Counted from the first letter of the stretch, positions 26,284-34,982 are shown. The stretch is DNA of 64,000 bases from Candidatus Rhodoferax bjergmarkensis (GCA_016708345.1 JADJFX010000003.1:558001-622000), one strand, 5' to 3'. A program made the numbers and translations. The notes: generated by a model not told the origin, from the letters alone.

Positions 26284-26757
26284 TTACCGGCCTGCCGCGC
26301 CAAAGCCGTTTTGCCGCCAGGCCTCAAACACCGTCACCGCCACGGCGTTGGACAGGTTCAGGCTGCGCTGGCCGGGCAGCATGGGCAGTTTCAGGCCTTG
26401 CTCCGGGCTGAAGGACTGGCGCACTGTTTCGGACAGCCCGCGTGTCTCTGCGCCAAACACCAGCCAGTCGCCCGGGGCAAACCCCACCTCATGCACGAGC
26501 CGGGTGGCGCGGGTGGTCAGGGCGAACATGCGCTGCGGGGCTGGCTGTTCGGTGGCTAAAAACGCTGGCCAGCTGGCATGGCGCTTGAGCTGGGCGTACT
26601 CGTGGTAGTCCAGCCCGGCGCGGCGCATGTGTTTGTCGTCCATGGAAAAGCCGAGCGGCTCAATCAAATGCAGCGTGCAGCCGGTGTTGGCCGCCAGGCG
26701 GATGATGTTGCCTGTGTTGGGCGGGATTTCGGGTTCGACCAGGACGATATGAAACAT
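26284..26757 (-). CDS. trmL: tRNA (cytidine/uridine-2'-O-)-methyltransferase TrmL
   Basis: A 157-residue SPOUT methyltransferase that 2'-O-methylates the wobble base of tRNA-Leu. It begins MFHIVLVEPEIPPNTGNI, carries LVFGAETRGL and ends with the knot motif PMLPGQRSLNLSNAVAVTVFEA. The 100 bases between trxC and this stop contain no credible gene; a 28-codon minus-strand frame there has no family match. Confidence 0.95.
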   Translation of the reverse strand: MFHIVLVEPEIPPNTGNIIRLAANTGCTLHLIEPLGFSMDDKHMRRAGLDYHEYAQLKRHASWPAFLATEQPAPQRMFALTTRATRLVHEVGFAPGDWLVFGAETRGLSETVRQSFSPEQGLKLPMLPGQRSLNLSNAVAVTVFEAWRQNGFGAAGR

Positions 26758-26804
26758 GGTGTGTATTGTCCTCTGCGTCGGCCTGCAGTGCAGAAAGTGA
26801 GGGT

Positions 26805-27500
26805 CTATTCAGTTCTGGCTATCACGACGGCGGTGACGTGCGCCGCACCTGCCGCTTTGAGGGTTTTTGCGGCAGCGAACAGCGAGGCTCCGCTGGTCAT
26901 CACATCGTCCACCAGCACCAGCCGTGCACCTTGAATCTGGTGGTGTAGCAGGGGTTCGGTGGCAAAGGCGTGCTGCACACTGGCCAATCTTTCGGCGCGT
27001 TTGAGTGAGCTTTGCGCAGGCGTGTCCAAAATGCGCAGCAGCAGGCGGTGGTTTGTTTTTGTGGGCGCAAGTTGCCGTGCCAGCAGCAGCGCCTGGTTGA
27101 AGCCGCGTGTTTGCAGGCGCTGGTTTGACAGTGGCATGGGCACCACCGCATCGGCAGCGTCCAGCGCGGGCTCTACCCATGGCGTGCTGCGCAGCAACAG
27201 GGCAAAGGCGCTTGAGCGCCCTGGCTGGCCGTGGAATTTATAGCCCACGATCAGGTCTGACCAAGGGTAGTCGTAAGAGACTGCGGCCAGGCAGGCGTCC
27301 AGCGGTGGCGGGTGGATGATGCAGGCACCGCACTGGCCAACGCCGGTGGGAACGGGCAGGGCGCAGGTCTGGCAGCGCGCTTGGGGCTGGGCAAAGCGGT
27401 TCACGCAGGCTTCGCAAACCGTCTGGGCGGGCCAGGCGCGGCACACCAGGCACTGGCTGGGCAGGGCGTGCGACAGGCGTTTGAAAAGGCGGCTGAACAT
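26805..27500 (-). CDS. ComF family phosphoribosyltransferase-like protein
   Basis: A 231-residue protein with an N-terminal zinc-finger-like set of cysteine pairs (CLVC, CEAC, CQTC, CGAC) and a C-terminal phosphoribosyltransferase fold with the PRPP loop VLVDDVMTSGASL. ComF proteins are needed for DNA uptake and transformation in some bacteria, although in many proteobacteria the role is unclear. Divergent from the BioC-like gene, with an inverted-repeat element in between. Confidence 0.9.
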   Translation of the reverse strand: MFSRLFKRLSHALPSQCLVCRAWPAQTVCEACVNRFAQPQARCQTCALPVPTGVGQCGACIIHPPPLDACLAAVSYDYPWSDLIVGYKFHGQPGRSSAFALLLRSTPWVEPALDAADAVVPMPLSNQRLQTRGFNQALLLARQLAPTKTNHRLLLRILDTPAQSSLKRAERLASVQHAFATEPLLHHQIQGARLVLVDDVMTSGASLFAAAKTLKAAGAAHVTAVVIARTE

Positions 27501-27514
27501 CAGGTCAATATACT

Positions 27515-27619
27515 AGTGCCTGGTTGCAGAAATCTCGCGACATTCAAAGTGCTTTGCATCTGCGAGTGCAAGGCGCAAAGCACTTTTCGATGTGACGCGG
27601 ACTTCTGCAACCAAGCACT
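27515..27619. repeat. 105-bp near-palindromic element between comF and bioC-like genes
   Basis: Left arm 27515-27557 (AGTGCCTGGTTGCAGAA then AAAGTGCTTTGC) pairs with right arm 27573-27619, which in reverse complement reads AGTGCTTGGTTGCAGAA then AAAGTGCTTTGC. The arms are about 45 bases, imperfect by a few positions, with a 15-base loop. It looks like a miniature inverted-repeat element and ends 24 bases before the BioC-like start, where it could affect both divergent promoters. Confidence 0.75.
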
Positions 27620-27642
27620 CGCCCGTTCACCCCTCCCACACC

Positions 27643-28530
27643 ATGTCCACCCAGCGCCCCCCCACCATTGACCCCCAGGCTGCCCAACGCTGGCAGCATT
27701 TGCCCACCAGCGCGTCGCCGTGGCTGCATGAAGAAGTGGCGCGGCGCATGCAGGAGCGGCTGGACTGGATCAAACGCCAGCCTGCAAGCTGGGCGCACTG
27801 GGAGCCGCTGCGTGGTGGCCTGCAGGCGCATGAGCTGCTGGCTCGGCGCTACCCGGATGCACAGTGTTTTATGGCTGCGGCGCAGGCAGAACGTGCGCAA
27901 GCAGCTATTAAAAATATAGCAAAATCGTGGTGGAAACCAGCCCGCTGGACGGCTAAAGCCCCCCGTTGTGAGATGCCGGGCGAGGGCAGCGTTCAAATGC
28001 TGTGGGCCAACATGGCCTTGCACATGGCGGCAGACCCGCAGGCTTTGATGGCGCAGTGGCACCGCGCGCTGGCGGTGGATGGGTTTTTGATGTTTTCCTG
28101 TCTGGGGCCGGACACCTTGATGGAGTTGCGCGGGCTTTACCAGCGCCTGGGCTGGCCCGCGCCTTCGCATGAGTTCACCGACATGCACGACTGGGGCGAC
28201 ATGCTGGCGGGGGCTGGTTTTGCCGAGCCGGTGATGGATATGGAACGCATTACCCTGACTTTTGAGACCCCGCAGCGCCTGCTGCAGGAGTTGCGCGGTT
28301 TGGGGCGCAACTTGCATCCCCAGCGCTTTGCGGGCTTGCGTGGGCGTGGCTGGCACGGGCAATTGCAGCAAGCGCTGGCGGGCGCGCCTTTGCAGCTCAC
28401 CTTTGAAGTTATCTACGGCCATGCTTTCAAGCCGGCACCTCGGCTGGCTATGCGGCCTGAAACCGTGCTTTCGCTCGCGCAAATGCGCGAAACCTTGAAC
28501 CAGCGCAAAAAAAATCCACGCGATTCTTGA
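27643..28530 (+). CDS. BioC-like methyltransferase with degenerate SAM motif
   Basis: A 295-residue protein resembling malonyl-ACP methyltransferase BioC in its middle and C-terminal parts (QMLWANMALHM, GFLMFSCLGPDTL, FTDMHDWGDMLAGAGFAEPVMD). The glycine-rich SAM motif I expected near residue 45 is not seen: the region reads WEPLRGGLQAHELLARRYP. It may therefore be inactive, divergent or use another mode. A short repeat is embedded at 27870-27923, translated around AQAAIKNIAKSWW. An ATG at 27643 gives MSTQRPPTID. Confidence 0.7.
   Translation: MSTQRPPTIDPQAAQRWQHLPTSASPWLHEEVARRMQERLDWIKRQPASWAHWEPLRGGLQAHELLARRYPDAQCFMAAAQAERAQAAIKNIAKSWWKPARWTAKAPRCEMPGEGSVQMLWANMALHMAADPQALMAQWHRALAVDGFLMFSCLGPDTLMELRGLYQRLGWPAPSHEFTDMHDWGDMLAGAGFAEPVMDMERITLTFETPQRLLQELRGLGRNLHPQRFAGLRGRGWHGQLQQALAGAPLQLTFEVIYGHAFKPAPRLAMRPETVLSLAQMRETLNQRKKNPRDS
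27870..27923 (-). repeat. Short interspersed repeat, copy 7, inside a coding gene
   Basis: On the minus strand GCTATATTTTTAATAGCTGC, TTGCGCA and CTGCGCCGCAGCCAT. It runs through the BioC-like gene without breaking its frame. Confidence 0.65.
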
Positions 28531-28714
28531 GAAATGGGCTTGACAGGCCCTGATTGATTTGGTGTGTGGGCTACAATCCGCCGCGAACCCGAGTCGGGTG
28601 CCTGACTCTGTTTTCGGAGTCGGTGCGGGGTGCCCCCCTTTGCAGGGAGCGCAGCAGGCATGCTGGTTTGTCGAGTCAGATTAGGTTAATTTGAGGCAAC
28701 AAAAAAAAGTGGAC
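28531..28714 (+). promoter_or_regulatory. Upstream region of the cytochrome oxidase operon
   Basis: This 184-base gap before coxB has a TACAAT box near 28573 in GGGCTACAATCCG, with a weak -35-like CTGATT 16 bases upstream. GC-rich inverted pieces (GACTC ... GAGTC) follow between about 28588 and 28625. No open frame is convincing. The promoter call is tentative. Confidence 0.3.
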
Positions 28715-29908
28715 ATGATGAAGAGCATTCTCAATACATTGGCTGGCACCTGGCTGGCAACAAGTGCTTGGGTTGGCAGCGTGGCGTTTACCGCTGTGCA
28801 TGCGGCCAAAGTCAGTGATTTGCCCGGAGGGCCAGCGGTCAACCAGCTCAATTTGCACCGGCCGGTGACCCAAATTGCCGAAGAGCAAGCCTGGTTGCAC
28901 TGGATGATGCTCATTTTGTGCACGGTCATCTTTGTGGGCGTGTTTGCGGTGATGTTTTATTCCATCTGGAAGCATCGCAAGTCGGTCGGCCACAAAGCAG
29001 CCAATTTCCATGAATCGGTCACGGTGGAGATCATCTGGACGGTGCTGCCTTTCCTGATCGTGATCGGCATGGCCTTGCCAGCCACCAAAGTGGTGGTGAT
29101 GATGAAAGACACCACCAACGCCGACCTCACCATCAAGGCCACCGGCATGCAGTGGAAATGGGGTTACGACTACCTCAAGGGCGAGGGCGAGGGCATTGCC
29201 TTCATCTCGTCACTGGACGCGGCGCAGCGTGCCATGTCTGATGAGGGTGGGCCCAAGGCAGACCAAAGTGTGAACGACTACCTGCTCAAAGTGGACAACC
29301 CGCTGGTGGTGCCGGTGGGCAAGAAAATCCGCATCATTACCACCGCCACTGACGTGATTCATGCCTGGATGGTGCCCTCGTTTGGCGTCAAACAGGATGC
29401 AATTCCCGGCTTTGTGCGTGACACATGGTTTACCGCCCGGGAAACGGGAGACTTTTACGGCCAGTGTGCCGAGCTGTGCGGCAAGGAGCACGCCTACATG
29501 CCGATCCACGTGAAGGTACTCGCGGCCAAGGATTACTCGGCCTGGGTGGCGGAGGAGAATAAAAAAATGGCCGCCAAGCTGGATGACCCCAGCAAAGTCT
29601 GGACCCTGGAGGACAGCCTCAAGCGCGGTGAAAAGGTGTACGCCACCCACTGCGTGGCCTGCCACCAGGCCAATGGCAAAGGCGCTGGTGCCATCAAAGC
29701 GGTGGATGGCTCCGCCGTGGTGCTCCATGCCGACAAGGGCAAACAAATTGCCGTTCTGCTCAATGGTCAAAACAACGCGGCCATGCCTTCATGGAAGCAG
29801 CTCAGTGATACAGACATTTCGGCTGTGATCACCTACACCAAGAACAACTGGTCCAACAAGACGGGTCAACTGGTTCAGCCAGCTGAAGTCGCCGCTGCTC
29901 GCCACTGA
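28715..29908 (+). CDS. ctaC: Cytochrome c oxidase subunit II with fused cytochrome c domain
   Basis: About 397 residues from the ATG at 28715 (28718 and TTG 28691 are alternatives). A signal peptide is followed by two membrane spans and a cupredoxin domain. The CuA ligands C251, C255, H259 and M262 are in CAELCGKEHAYM. The C terminus adds a haem c domain with C313-V-A-C316-H317. Such caa3-type subunit II proteins take electrons from soluble cytochrome c. First gene of the ctaC-ctaD-ctaG-ctaE run. Confidence 0.96.
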   Translation: MMKSILNTLAGTWLATSAWVGSVAFTAVHAAKVSDLPGGPAVNQLNLHRPVTQIAEEQAWLHWMMLILCTVIFVGVFAVMFYSIWKHRKSVGHKAANFHESVTVEIIWTVLPFLIVIGMALPATKVVVMMKDTTNADLTIKATGMQWKWGYDYLKGEGEGIAFISSLDAAQRAMSDEGGPKADQSVNDYLLKVDNPLVVPVGKKIRIITTATDVIHAWMVPSFGVKQDAIPGFVRDTWFTARETGDFYGQCAELCGKEHAYMPIHVKVLAAKDYSAWVAEENKKMAAKLDDPSKVWTLEDSLKRGEKVYATHCVACHQANGKGAGAIKAVDGSAVVLHADKGKQIAVLLNGQNNAAMPSWKQLSDTDISAVITYTKNNWSNKTGQLVQPAEVAAARH

Positions 29909-29949
29909 GCGGCTGTACCCCGATTAAAAGTATTCAGAAAGTCATCACC

Positions 29950-31593
29950 ATGAGTGCCGTTCTAGACCACCACGCCCACCACGATCATGCTCACGATGAT
30001 CATCACGACCACGCCCCCACCGGCTGGCGTCGCTGGGTGTATGCCACCAACCACAAAGACATCGGTACTTTGTACCTGCTGTTCGCCTTCACCATGCTGA
30101 TGCTGGGCGGTGTGCTTGCCTTGCTCATTCGCGCAGAACTGTTTCAGCCAGGCTTGCAGTTGATGAACCCCGAGTTCTTCAACCAACTCACCACCATGCA
30201 TGGCGTCATCATGGTGTTCGGGGCCATCATGCCGGCCTTTGTCGGCTTTGCGAACTGGATGATTCCGCTGCAAATTGGCGCGGCTGACATGGCCTTCGCC
30301 CGCATGAACAACTTCAGTTTCTGGCTGTTGGTGCCCGCTGGTTTGATGGTGGCAGGCTCATTCTTCATGCCCGGTGGCGCGCCCGCTGCAGGCTGGACCT
30401 TTTACGCCCCGCTGACCCTGCAAATGGGCCCCAGCATGGACGCTGGTATTTTTGCGCTGCACATCATGGGTGCCAGCTCCATCATGGGTTCGATCAACAT
30501 CATCGTGACCATTTTGAACATGCGCGCGCCCGGCATGACGCTGATGAAAATGCCCATGTTCTGCTGGACCTGGCTGATCACCGCTTACCTCCTGATTGCC
30601 GTCATGCCCGTACTGGCCGGTGCCATCACCATGACGCTGACCGACCGCCACTTTGGCACCAGCTTTTTCAACCCGGCCGGTGGTGGTGACCCGGTGATGT
30701 TTCAGCACATTTTCTGGTTCTTCGGTCACCCCGAGGTGTACATCATGATCTTGCCGGCCTTCGGCATCATCAGCCAGGTGGTTCCGGCGTTTGCCCGCAA
30801 GAAGCTGTTTGGCTATGCCTCCATGGTGTACGCCACCTCGTCGATTGCCATTTTGAGCTTCATTGTGTGGGCGCACCACATGTTCACCACCGGCATGCCG
30901 GTCACCGGCCAGCTCTTTTTCATGTACGCCACCATGCTGATCGCGGTGCCGACTGCCGTGAAAATTTTCAACTGGATCGCCACCATGTGGCAAGGCTCCA
31001 TGACCTTTGAAACTCCCATGCTGTTTGCTGTGGGCTTTATCTTTGTCTTCACCATCGGTGGTTTCACCGGCCTGATTCCGGCCATGGCACCGATTGACAT
31101 TCAGTTGCAGGACACTTACTACATCGTGGCGCACTTCCACTACGTGCTGGTAGCCGGTTCCCTGTTTGCCATGTTCTCGGGTTTTTACTACTGGGCACCC
31201 AAGTGGACCGGCGTGATGTACTCCGAGACCCGTGGCCGGATTCACTTCTGGTGGTCCATCATTGCCTTTAACGTGACCTTCTTCCCGATGCACTTTTTGG
31301 GCTTGGCCGGCATGCCGCGCCGTTATGCAGACTACCCGATGCAGTTTGCCGATTTCAACATGGTCGCCTCCATGGGCTCCCTGTTCTTCGGCTTGGCACA
31401 GGTTTATTTCTTCTTCTTCATCGTGCTGCCCGCCATGCAGGGCAAGGGCGAGAAAGCGCCCCAGCGCCCCTGGAATGATGCCGATGGTGCCGGTGCTGAA
31501 GGCCTGGAGTGGGAAGTTCCCTCGCCCGCGCCTTTCCATACCTTTGCCACCCAGCCCAAGCTCGATGCAACGGCCACCAAGATCATTGGCTAA
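29950..31593 (+). CDS. ctaD: Cytochrome c oxidase subunit I
   Basis: A 547-residue haem-copper oxidase with 12 predicted spans. Visible marks are TMHGVIMVFG (low-spin haem His), FWFFGHPEVYIMILP (CuB His and cross-linked Tyr), AHHMFTTGMP (CuB histidines), and AHFHYVLVAG (haem a3 and a His). The histidine-rich N terminus HHAHHDHAHDDHHDH is notable. The enzyme reduces O2 to water and pumps protons. Confidence 0.98.
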   Translation: MSAVLDHHAHHDHAHDDHHDHAPTGWRRWVYATNHKDIGTLYLLFAFTMLMLGGVLALLIRAELFQPGLQLMNPEFFNQLTTMHGVIMVFGAIMPAFVGFANWMIPLQIGAADMAFARMNNFSFWLLVPAGLMVAGSFFMPGGAPAAGWTFYAPLTLQMGPSMDAGIFALHIMGASSIMGSINIIVTILNMRAPGMTLMKMPMFCWTWLITAYLLIAVMPVLAGAITMTLTDRHFGTSFFNPAGGGDPVMFQHIFWFFGHPEVYIMILPAFGIISQVVPAFARKKLFGYASMVYATSSIAILSFIVWAHHMFTTGMPVTGQLFFMYATMLIAVPTAVKIFNWIATMWQGSMTFETPMLFAVGFIFVFTIGGFTGLIPAMAPIDIQLQDTYYIVAHFHYVLVAGSLFAMFSGFYYWAPKWTGVMYSETRGRIHFWWSIIAFNVTFFPMHFLGLAGMPRRYADYPMQFADFNMVASMGSLFFGLAQVYFFFFIVLPAMQGKGEKAPQRPWNDADGAGAEGLEWEVPSPAPFHTFATQPKLDATATKIIG

Positions 31594-31618
31594 CTTTTTC
31601 TCGTCAAGGGGACACACC

Positions 31619-31729
31619 ATGAATGCTGAACAAAAGAAGGCCAATCTGAAGACGGGCCTCATCCTCACCTCTGTGGCCTTGGTGTTTTTTGTCGGGTTTG
31701 TGGTCAAGATGGCCGTGCTGGGTAAATAA
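31619..31729 (+). CDS. Small membrane protein of the cytochrome oxidase operon
   Basis: A 36-residue protein with one membrane span (GLILTSVALVFFVGFVVKMA) preceded by a Lys-rich N terminus. It sits between ctaD and ctaG, the place where a small oxidase assembly protein is annotated in Burkholderiales. The ATG at 31619 has a GGGGACACACC leader. Role in oxidase assembly is inferred from position. Confidence 0.8.
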   Translation: MNAEQKKANLKTGLILTSVALVFFVGFVVKMAVLGK

Positions 31730-31732
31730 GTG

Positions 31733-32332
31733 ATGAACCTGCGACGCGAAAACGTCAAGATGGTGGGCAAGCTGGCCGTGGTGGCGGCGGGCATGTTCGC
31801 CTTTGGTTATGCGCTGGTGCCCATTTACAAAGCCATTTGCGAGATGACCGGCATCAACGTGTTGGCCTTGGGTGAGCGCAACCTGTCCGGCGCGCCAACC
31901 AGCTTGCCGGCCAACACGCAGGTGGACACTTCGCGCAGCATCACGGTCGAGTTTGACGCCAATTCACGCGGCCCCTGGCAGTTCAAGCCCGCGCAGCGTT
32001 CGCTGCAGGTGCATCCCGGTGAGCTGACCACGGTGGTGTACGAGTTTCAAAACGTGCAAAACCGGCGCATGTCCGCGCAGGCCATTCCCAGCTATGCGCC
32101 CCAGCAGGCCAGCAAGCATTTCAACAAGCTGGAGTGCTTCTGCTTTCAGCAGTACACCCTGGAGCCCGGTGAAAAAAAATCGTGGCCGGTGGCGTTTGTG
32201 ATTGATCCCAAGCTGTCCCGTGATGTGAAAACCATCACCTTGTCGTACACCTTTTTTGAGGTGGGCAGCAAAACACCCCCCGCACCAGTGGCCGATGCCA
32301 GCGGTCGTGTAGCCACAGGAGTGGGCGCGTGA
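31733..32332 (+). CDS. ctaG: Cytochrome c oxidase assembly protein CtaG/Cox11
   Basis: A 199-residue membrane-anchored copper chaperone for CuB insertion into subunit I. One N-terminal span (LAVVAAGMFAFGYALVPIY) is followed by the periplasmic Cox11 fold with the copper-binding LECFCFQQ motif and the conserved NVQNRRMSAQAIPSYAP. A GTG at 31730 is directly before the ATG. The stop overlaps the following GTG (GTGA). Confidence 0.96.
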   Translation: MNLRRENVKMVGKLAVVAAGMFAFGYALVPIYKAICEMTGINVLALGERNLSGAPTSLPANTQVDTSRSITVEFDANSRGPWQFKPAQRSLQVHPGELTTVVYEFQNVQNRRMSAQAIPSYAPQQASKHFNKLECFCFQQYTLEPGEKKSWPVAFVIDPKLSRDVKTITLSYTFFEVGSKTPPAPVADASGRVATGVGA

Positions 32333-32550
32333 GTCAACCCGAAAAAAACAATGCGCTTTCTCCCGGTGGATCGACATGGCACAGCATTCGCATGGTGGCG
32401 TGGTCATTTTTGGGCATACGAAAAAACAGCGCCTACCAGGAAGACATGGCCAAGGTCAACCCCTTGCACATCATTGCGGTGGCGATTGGCGGGGCGGTGG
32501 TTTTTGTCATCGGCCTGATCGTGCTGGTGAATTGGGTGGTTGCCAAATAG
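32329..32550 (+). CDS. DUF2970 family small membrane protein
   Basis: A 73-residue protein from a GTG at 32329 overlapping the ctaG stop. It has the family signature SFLGIRKNSAYQED and a C-terminal span (HIIAVAIGGAVVFVIGLIVLVNW). DUF2970 genes are regularly found between ctaG and ctaE in betaproteobacteria, which suggests a role in oxidase biogenesis, but the function is not known. Confidence 0.88.
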   Translation: MSQPEKNNALSPGGSTWHSIRMVAWSFLGIRKNSAYQEDMAKVNPLHIIAVAIGGAVVFVIGLIVLVNWVVAK

Positions 32551-32614
32551 GCCTGGGGGCTTGGTTGCCGCCTCTTTGAAATTGATTGAAAAATACAGAA
32601 AAGCAGGAGTCGAA

Positions 32615-33499
32615 ATGAGTTCAACAACACACGCAGCAGCACCGCAGTATTTTGTGCCCGGCCCGTCCCGCCACCCGGCCTTGGCAGCTTTCGGCGTGCT
32701 GTGCCTGTTTTTGGGTGCCGGGCAGTGGATCAATGGCTCCAACTGGGGCATGTATTTGTGCGCGTTTGGCCTGGTCTGGTTTTTGGGCGTGCTGTTTCAG
32801 TGGTTCATGGATTCGGTGCTTGAAAGTGAAAGCGGTCAGTATGGTTACAAAATCGACCTGTCTTACCGCTGGAGCATGAGCTGGTTCATCTTCTCGGAGG
32901 TGATGTTTTTCGGTGCCTTCTTCACCGCCCTGTGGTGGGCGCGGGCGCACTCGGTACCAGCTTTGGGCAGCCTGGACAACGCCTTGCTGTGGCCCGATTT
33001 CAAGGCGGTTTGGCCCAGCATCGCCGCAGTGGGTGCCACTGCCGCGCCTTCGGGCATTGTGGAACCGTTCACCGCCATGGGGCCCTTTTGGCTGCCCACC
33101 ATCAACACCGCCTTGCTGCTGAGTTCCGGCGTGACCCTGACCATTGCGCACCATGCACTGGTGGCAGGCAACCGCAGCAAGACGATTGCCTTTATGTGGA
33201 TGACCGTGCTGCTGGGCATTGTGTTCCTGACGGTGCAGGGTTACGAGTACTACCATGCCTACCATGAGCTCAACCTCAAGCTGAGCTCAGGCGTGTATGG
33301 CTCCACCTTCTTCATGCTGACCGGTTTTCACGGATTTCACGTGTTTGTGGGCATGCTGATGCTGCTTTTCATCACCCTGCGCCTGCAAAAAGGCCACTTC
33401 ACCGCCGAGCGCCATTTTGGCTTTGAAGGCGCTGCCTGGTACTGGCACTTTGTGGATGTGGTGTGGCTCGGGCTGTACGTGTTGGTTTATTGGATGTAG
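32615..33499 (+). CDS. ctaE: Cytochrome c oxidase subunit III
   Basis: A 294-residue protein with seven predicted spans. Markers are the N-terminal YFVPGPSRHPALAAFG, WFIFSEVMFFGAFF, GYEYYHAY, and the C-terminal TGFHGFHVFVGM and FVDVVWLGLYVLVYWM. Subunit III stabilises the proton-uptake path of subunit I. The ATG at 32615 has the upstream AGCAGGAG. Last gene of the oxidase operon; a strong terminator follows. Confidence 0.97.
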   Translation: MSSTTHAAAPQYFVPGPSRHPALAAFGVLCLFLGAGQWINGSNWGMYLCAFGLVWFLGVLFQWFMDSVLESESGQYGYKIDLSYRWSMSWFIFSEVMFFGAFFTALWWARAHSVPALGSLDNALLWPDFKAVWPSIAAVGATAAPSGIVEPFTAMGPFWLPTINTALLLSSGVTLTIAHHALVAGNRSKTIAFMWMTVLLGIVFLTVQGYEYYHAYHELNLKLSSGVYGSTFFMLTGFHGFHVFVGMLMLLFITLRLQKGHFTAERHFGFEGAAWYWHFVDVVWLGLYVLVYWM

Positions 33500-33532
33500 A
33501 ACCATTCGAGCAAATTTCCTGGTGGGTCATGG

Positions 33533-33568
33533 AACGGCGTCGGTAGCAATACCGACGCCGTTTTGTTT
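33533..33568 (+). terminator. Rho-independent terminator of the oxidase operon
   Basis: A perfect 12-bp stem AACGGCGTCGGT (33533-33544) and ACCGACGCCGTT (33551-33562) with a six-base loop AGCAAT, followed by TTGTTT. It lies 34 bases after the ctaE stop. Confidence 0.85.
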
Positions 33569-33667
33569 GAAGTCTCTGCATCCCTTAATGCCTGAGCGGG
33601 CATGGTATTGAATGACTACGTTCAAGCGAAAATAGCATGCGTTGTTAATTCATTGGATAAGGAGCTC

Positions 33668-34399
33668 ATGGTGAAGATTAGAAAAAATGGCAAATGCTGG
33701 GGTGCGTCTGTTGTGGCCTGGGTCGTGCTGGCGGGGCCTGCTGTTGCGGCTGGTTTGACGCTGGTGCCCGGTGCGGTGGTGTATGACGCAGACGGCTTTG
33801 TCAGAATTTCCGGAGAAATTCACAACAACACCGGCAAAACGGTATGCAGCCCGCAGGTGGATGTGTTTCTGAAAGACGCAGCCGGCAAGCCCATTACAGT
33901 GACATCCGTGCTGACCGAGACCAAAAAAGGCTTGCATCAGGAACCCACCGATGGCGTCCTGTCCACCCGGCACTGGGTGCCGGCTGGCGAGGTTGCGGTG
34001 TTTACCTACCTGCGTGAGGTGACAAAACTCGGTGGTGCCAAACCAGCCAGGCATGAGCTTAAATTGTCGGCCGGCGCGTGTGAGGGGGCTTTGCCAAAAA
34101 TCTCGGTGGAGGGGTTCAAGGACAAGGTCGATTCCGTCGGCTCCCATGAAGTGTCTGGCAAGCTGCGCAATACAGGCACCGTGCCCTGCCGCTCGCCCAA
34201 AATTGTGCTGGGCTACTACGGGGCCGACGGCACGCTGATCGAGACCAACTACATCGAGCCAGACGCGTATTTCCAAAAGCAATTGGGCCCGGGCAAAAGC
34301 GTCAACTTTTCGCAGGGTTCGCTGGCTGCGCCGGACTGGCGCAAGCCGGTTCCTTTCACCTTCAAGTACTGGGGCGACTGCGCCTCGCACGAATCCTGA
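33668..34399 (+). CDS. Hypothetical exported protein
   Basis: A 243-residue protein from the ATG at 33668, with a signal peptide (GASVVAWVVLAGPAVAAG). The mature part seems to contain two similar beta-rich modules: FVRISGEIHNNTGKTVCSP and HEVSGKLRNTGTVPCRSP, each with an N-(N/T)-TG and a following cysteine. This resembles FxLYD-type domains of exported proteins. No enzyme motif is seen. Periplasmic, function unknown. Confidence 0.6.
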   Translation: MVKIRKNGKCWGASVVAWVVLAGPAVAAGLTLVPGAVVYDADGFVRISGEIHNNTGKTVCSPQVDVFLKDAAGKPITVTSVLTETKKGLHQEPTDGVLSTRHWVPAGEVAVFTYLREVTKLGGAKPARHELKLSAGACEGALPKISVEGFKDKVDSVGSHEVSGKLRNTGTVPCRSPKIVLGYYGADGTLIETNYIEPDAYFQKQLGPGKSVNFSQGSLAAPDWRKPVPFTFKYWGDCASHES

Positions 34400-34405
34400 A
34401 GCCGC

Positions 34406-34822
34406 GTGCCCAATCATCACCTCAAACCCGCAGTGCTCGCTGCGGGCCTGCTTGTTTCTACTTTTGCCGCAGCCTTGACACCCTTAACCCCCCATTTAAC
34501 GCCCCAGTCGCAGCAGGAACTGATGACAGGGCTGACCGAACTGCACTTTCCTGCGGTGGGACATAACAGCGTCTTGATTGCACTAACTCAGGCTTTGGGC
34601 TTGAAGGCGGAGTCCAAAACATATGCTTACCACGAACCGTATGCGCACCTTCCCCGTGTGCAGGTGCGCGTAACGCCGGATGCAGCCGGCTGTGCCCTTG
34701 TTGCTTTACACGCCACCTACCAGCAACCCCGGCCGGGCGGCGTGCAATTGAAGGGCTTGTATTGTTTAGCGGGTATGGGCAAGTGGCAGGCCAAGGAACA
34801 GGTGCTCACGCCCGAGCCGTGA
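34406..34822 (+). CDS. Hypothetical exported protein
   Basis: A 138-residue protein from a GTG at 34406, six bases after the previous stop, so probably cotranscribed. It has a signal peptide (AVLAAGLLVSTFAAALT) and a small mature domain with two cysteines (AGCALVALHATY, GLYCLAGMGKW) that could form a disulfide. No family recognised. Confidence 0.55.
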   Translation: MPNHHLKPAVLAAGLLVSTFAAALTPLTPHLTPQSQQELMTGLTELHFPAVGHNSVLIALTQALGLKAESKTYAYHEPYAHLPRVQVRVTPDAAGCALVALHATYQQPRPGGVQLKGLYCLAGMGKWQAKEQVLTPEP

Positions 34823-34918
34823 ATTCGCCGGGCGGGGGTGGTGCTGTCGTTGGGCCAGGATGTTGGGCCGGGGCGAGGGCGTTCGGTATATTTCACGTGA
34901 AAGAAATGGCTGTTATTT

Positions 34919-34975
34919 GCTATTAAAACAATAGCTGCTTGCGCACAGCCAGATTGCGCAAGCAGCCAATTTGGC
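34919..34975 (+). repeat. Short interspersed repeat, copy 8
   Basis: GCTATTAAAACAATAGCTGC, TTGCGCA, then ATTGCGCAAGCAGCCAATTTGG. The copy is clean and close to the family consensus. It fills the gap between the hypothetical gene and the convergent hipA end. Confidence 0.85.
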
Positions 34976-34982
34976 TCTATAG

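Noticed and set aside
30358..31794. A 478-codon minus-strand frame
   Set aside because: Antisense to ctaD and ctaG, with no recognisable domain and a His-rich shadow composition.
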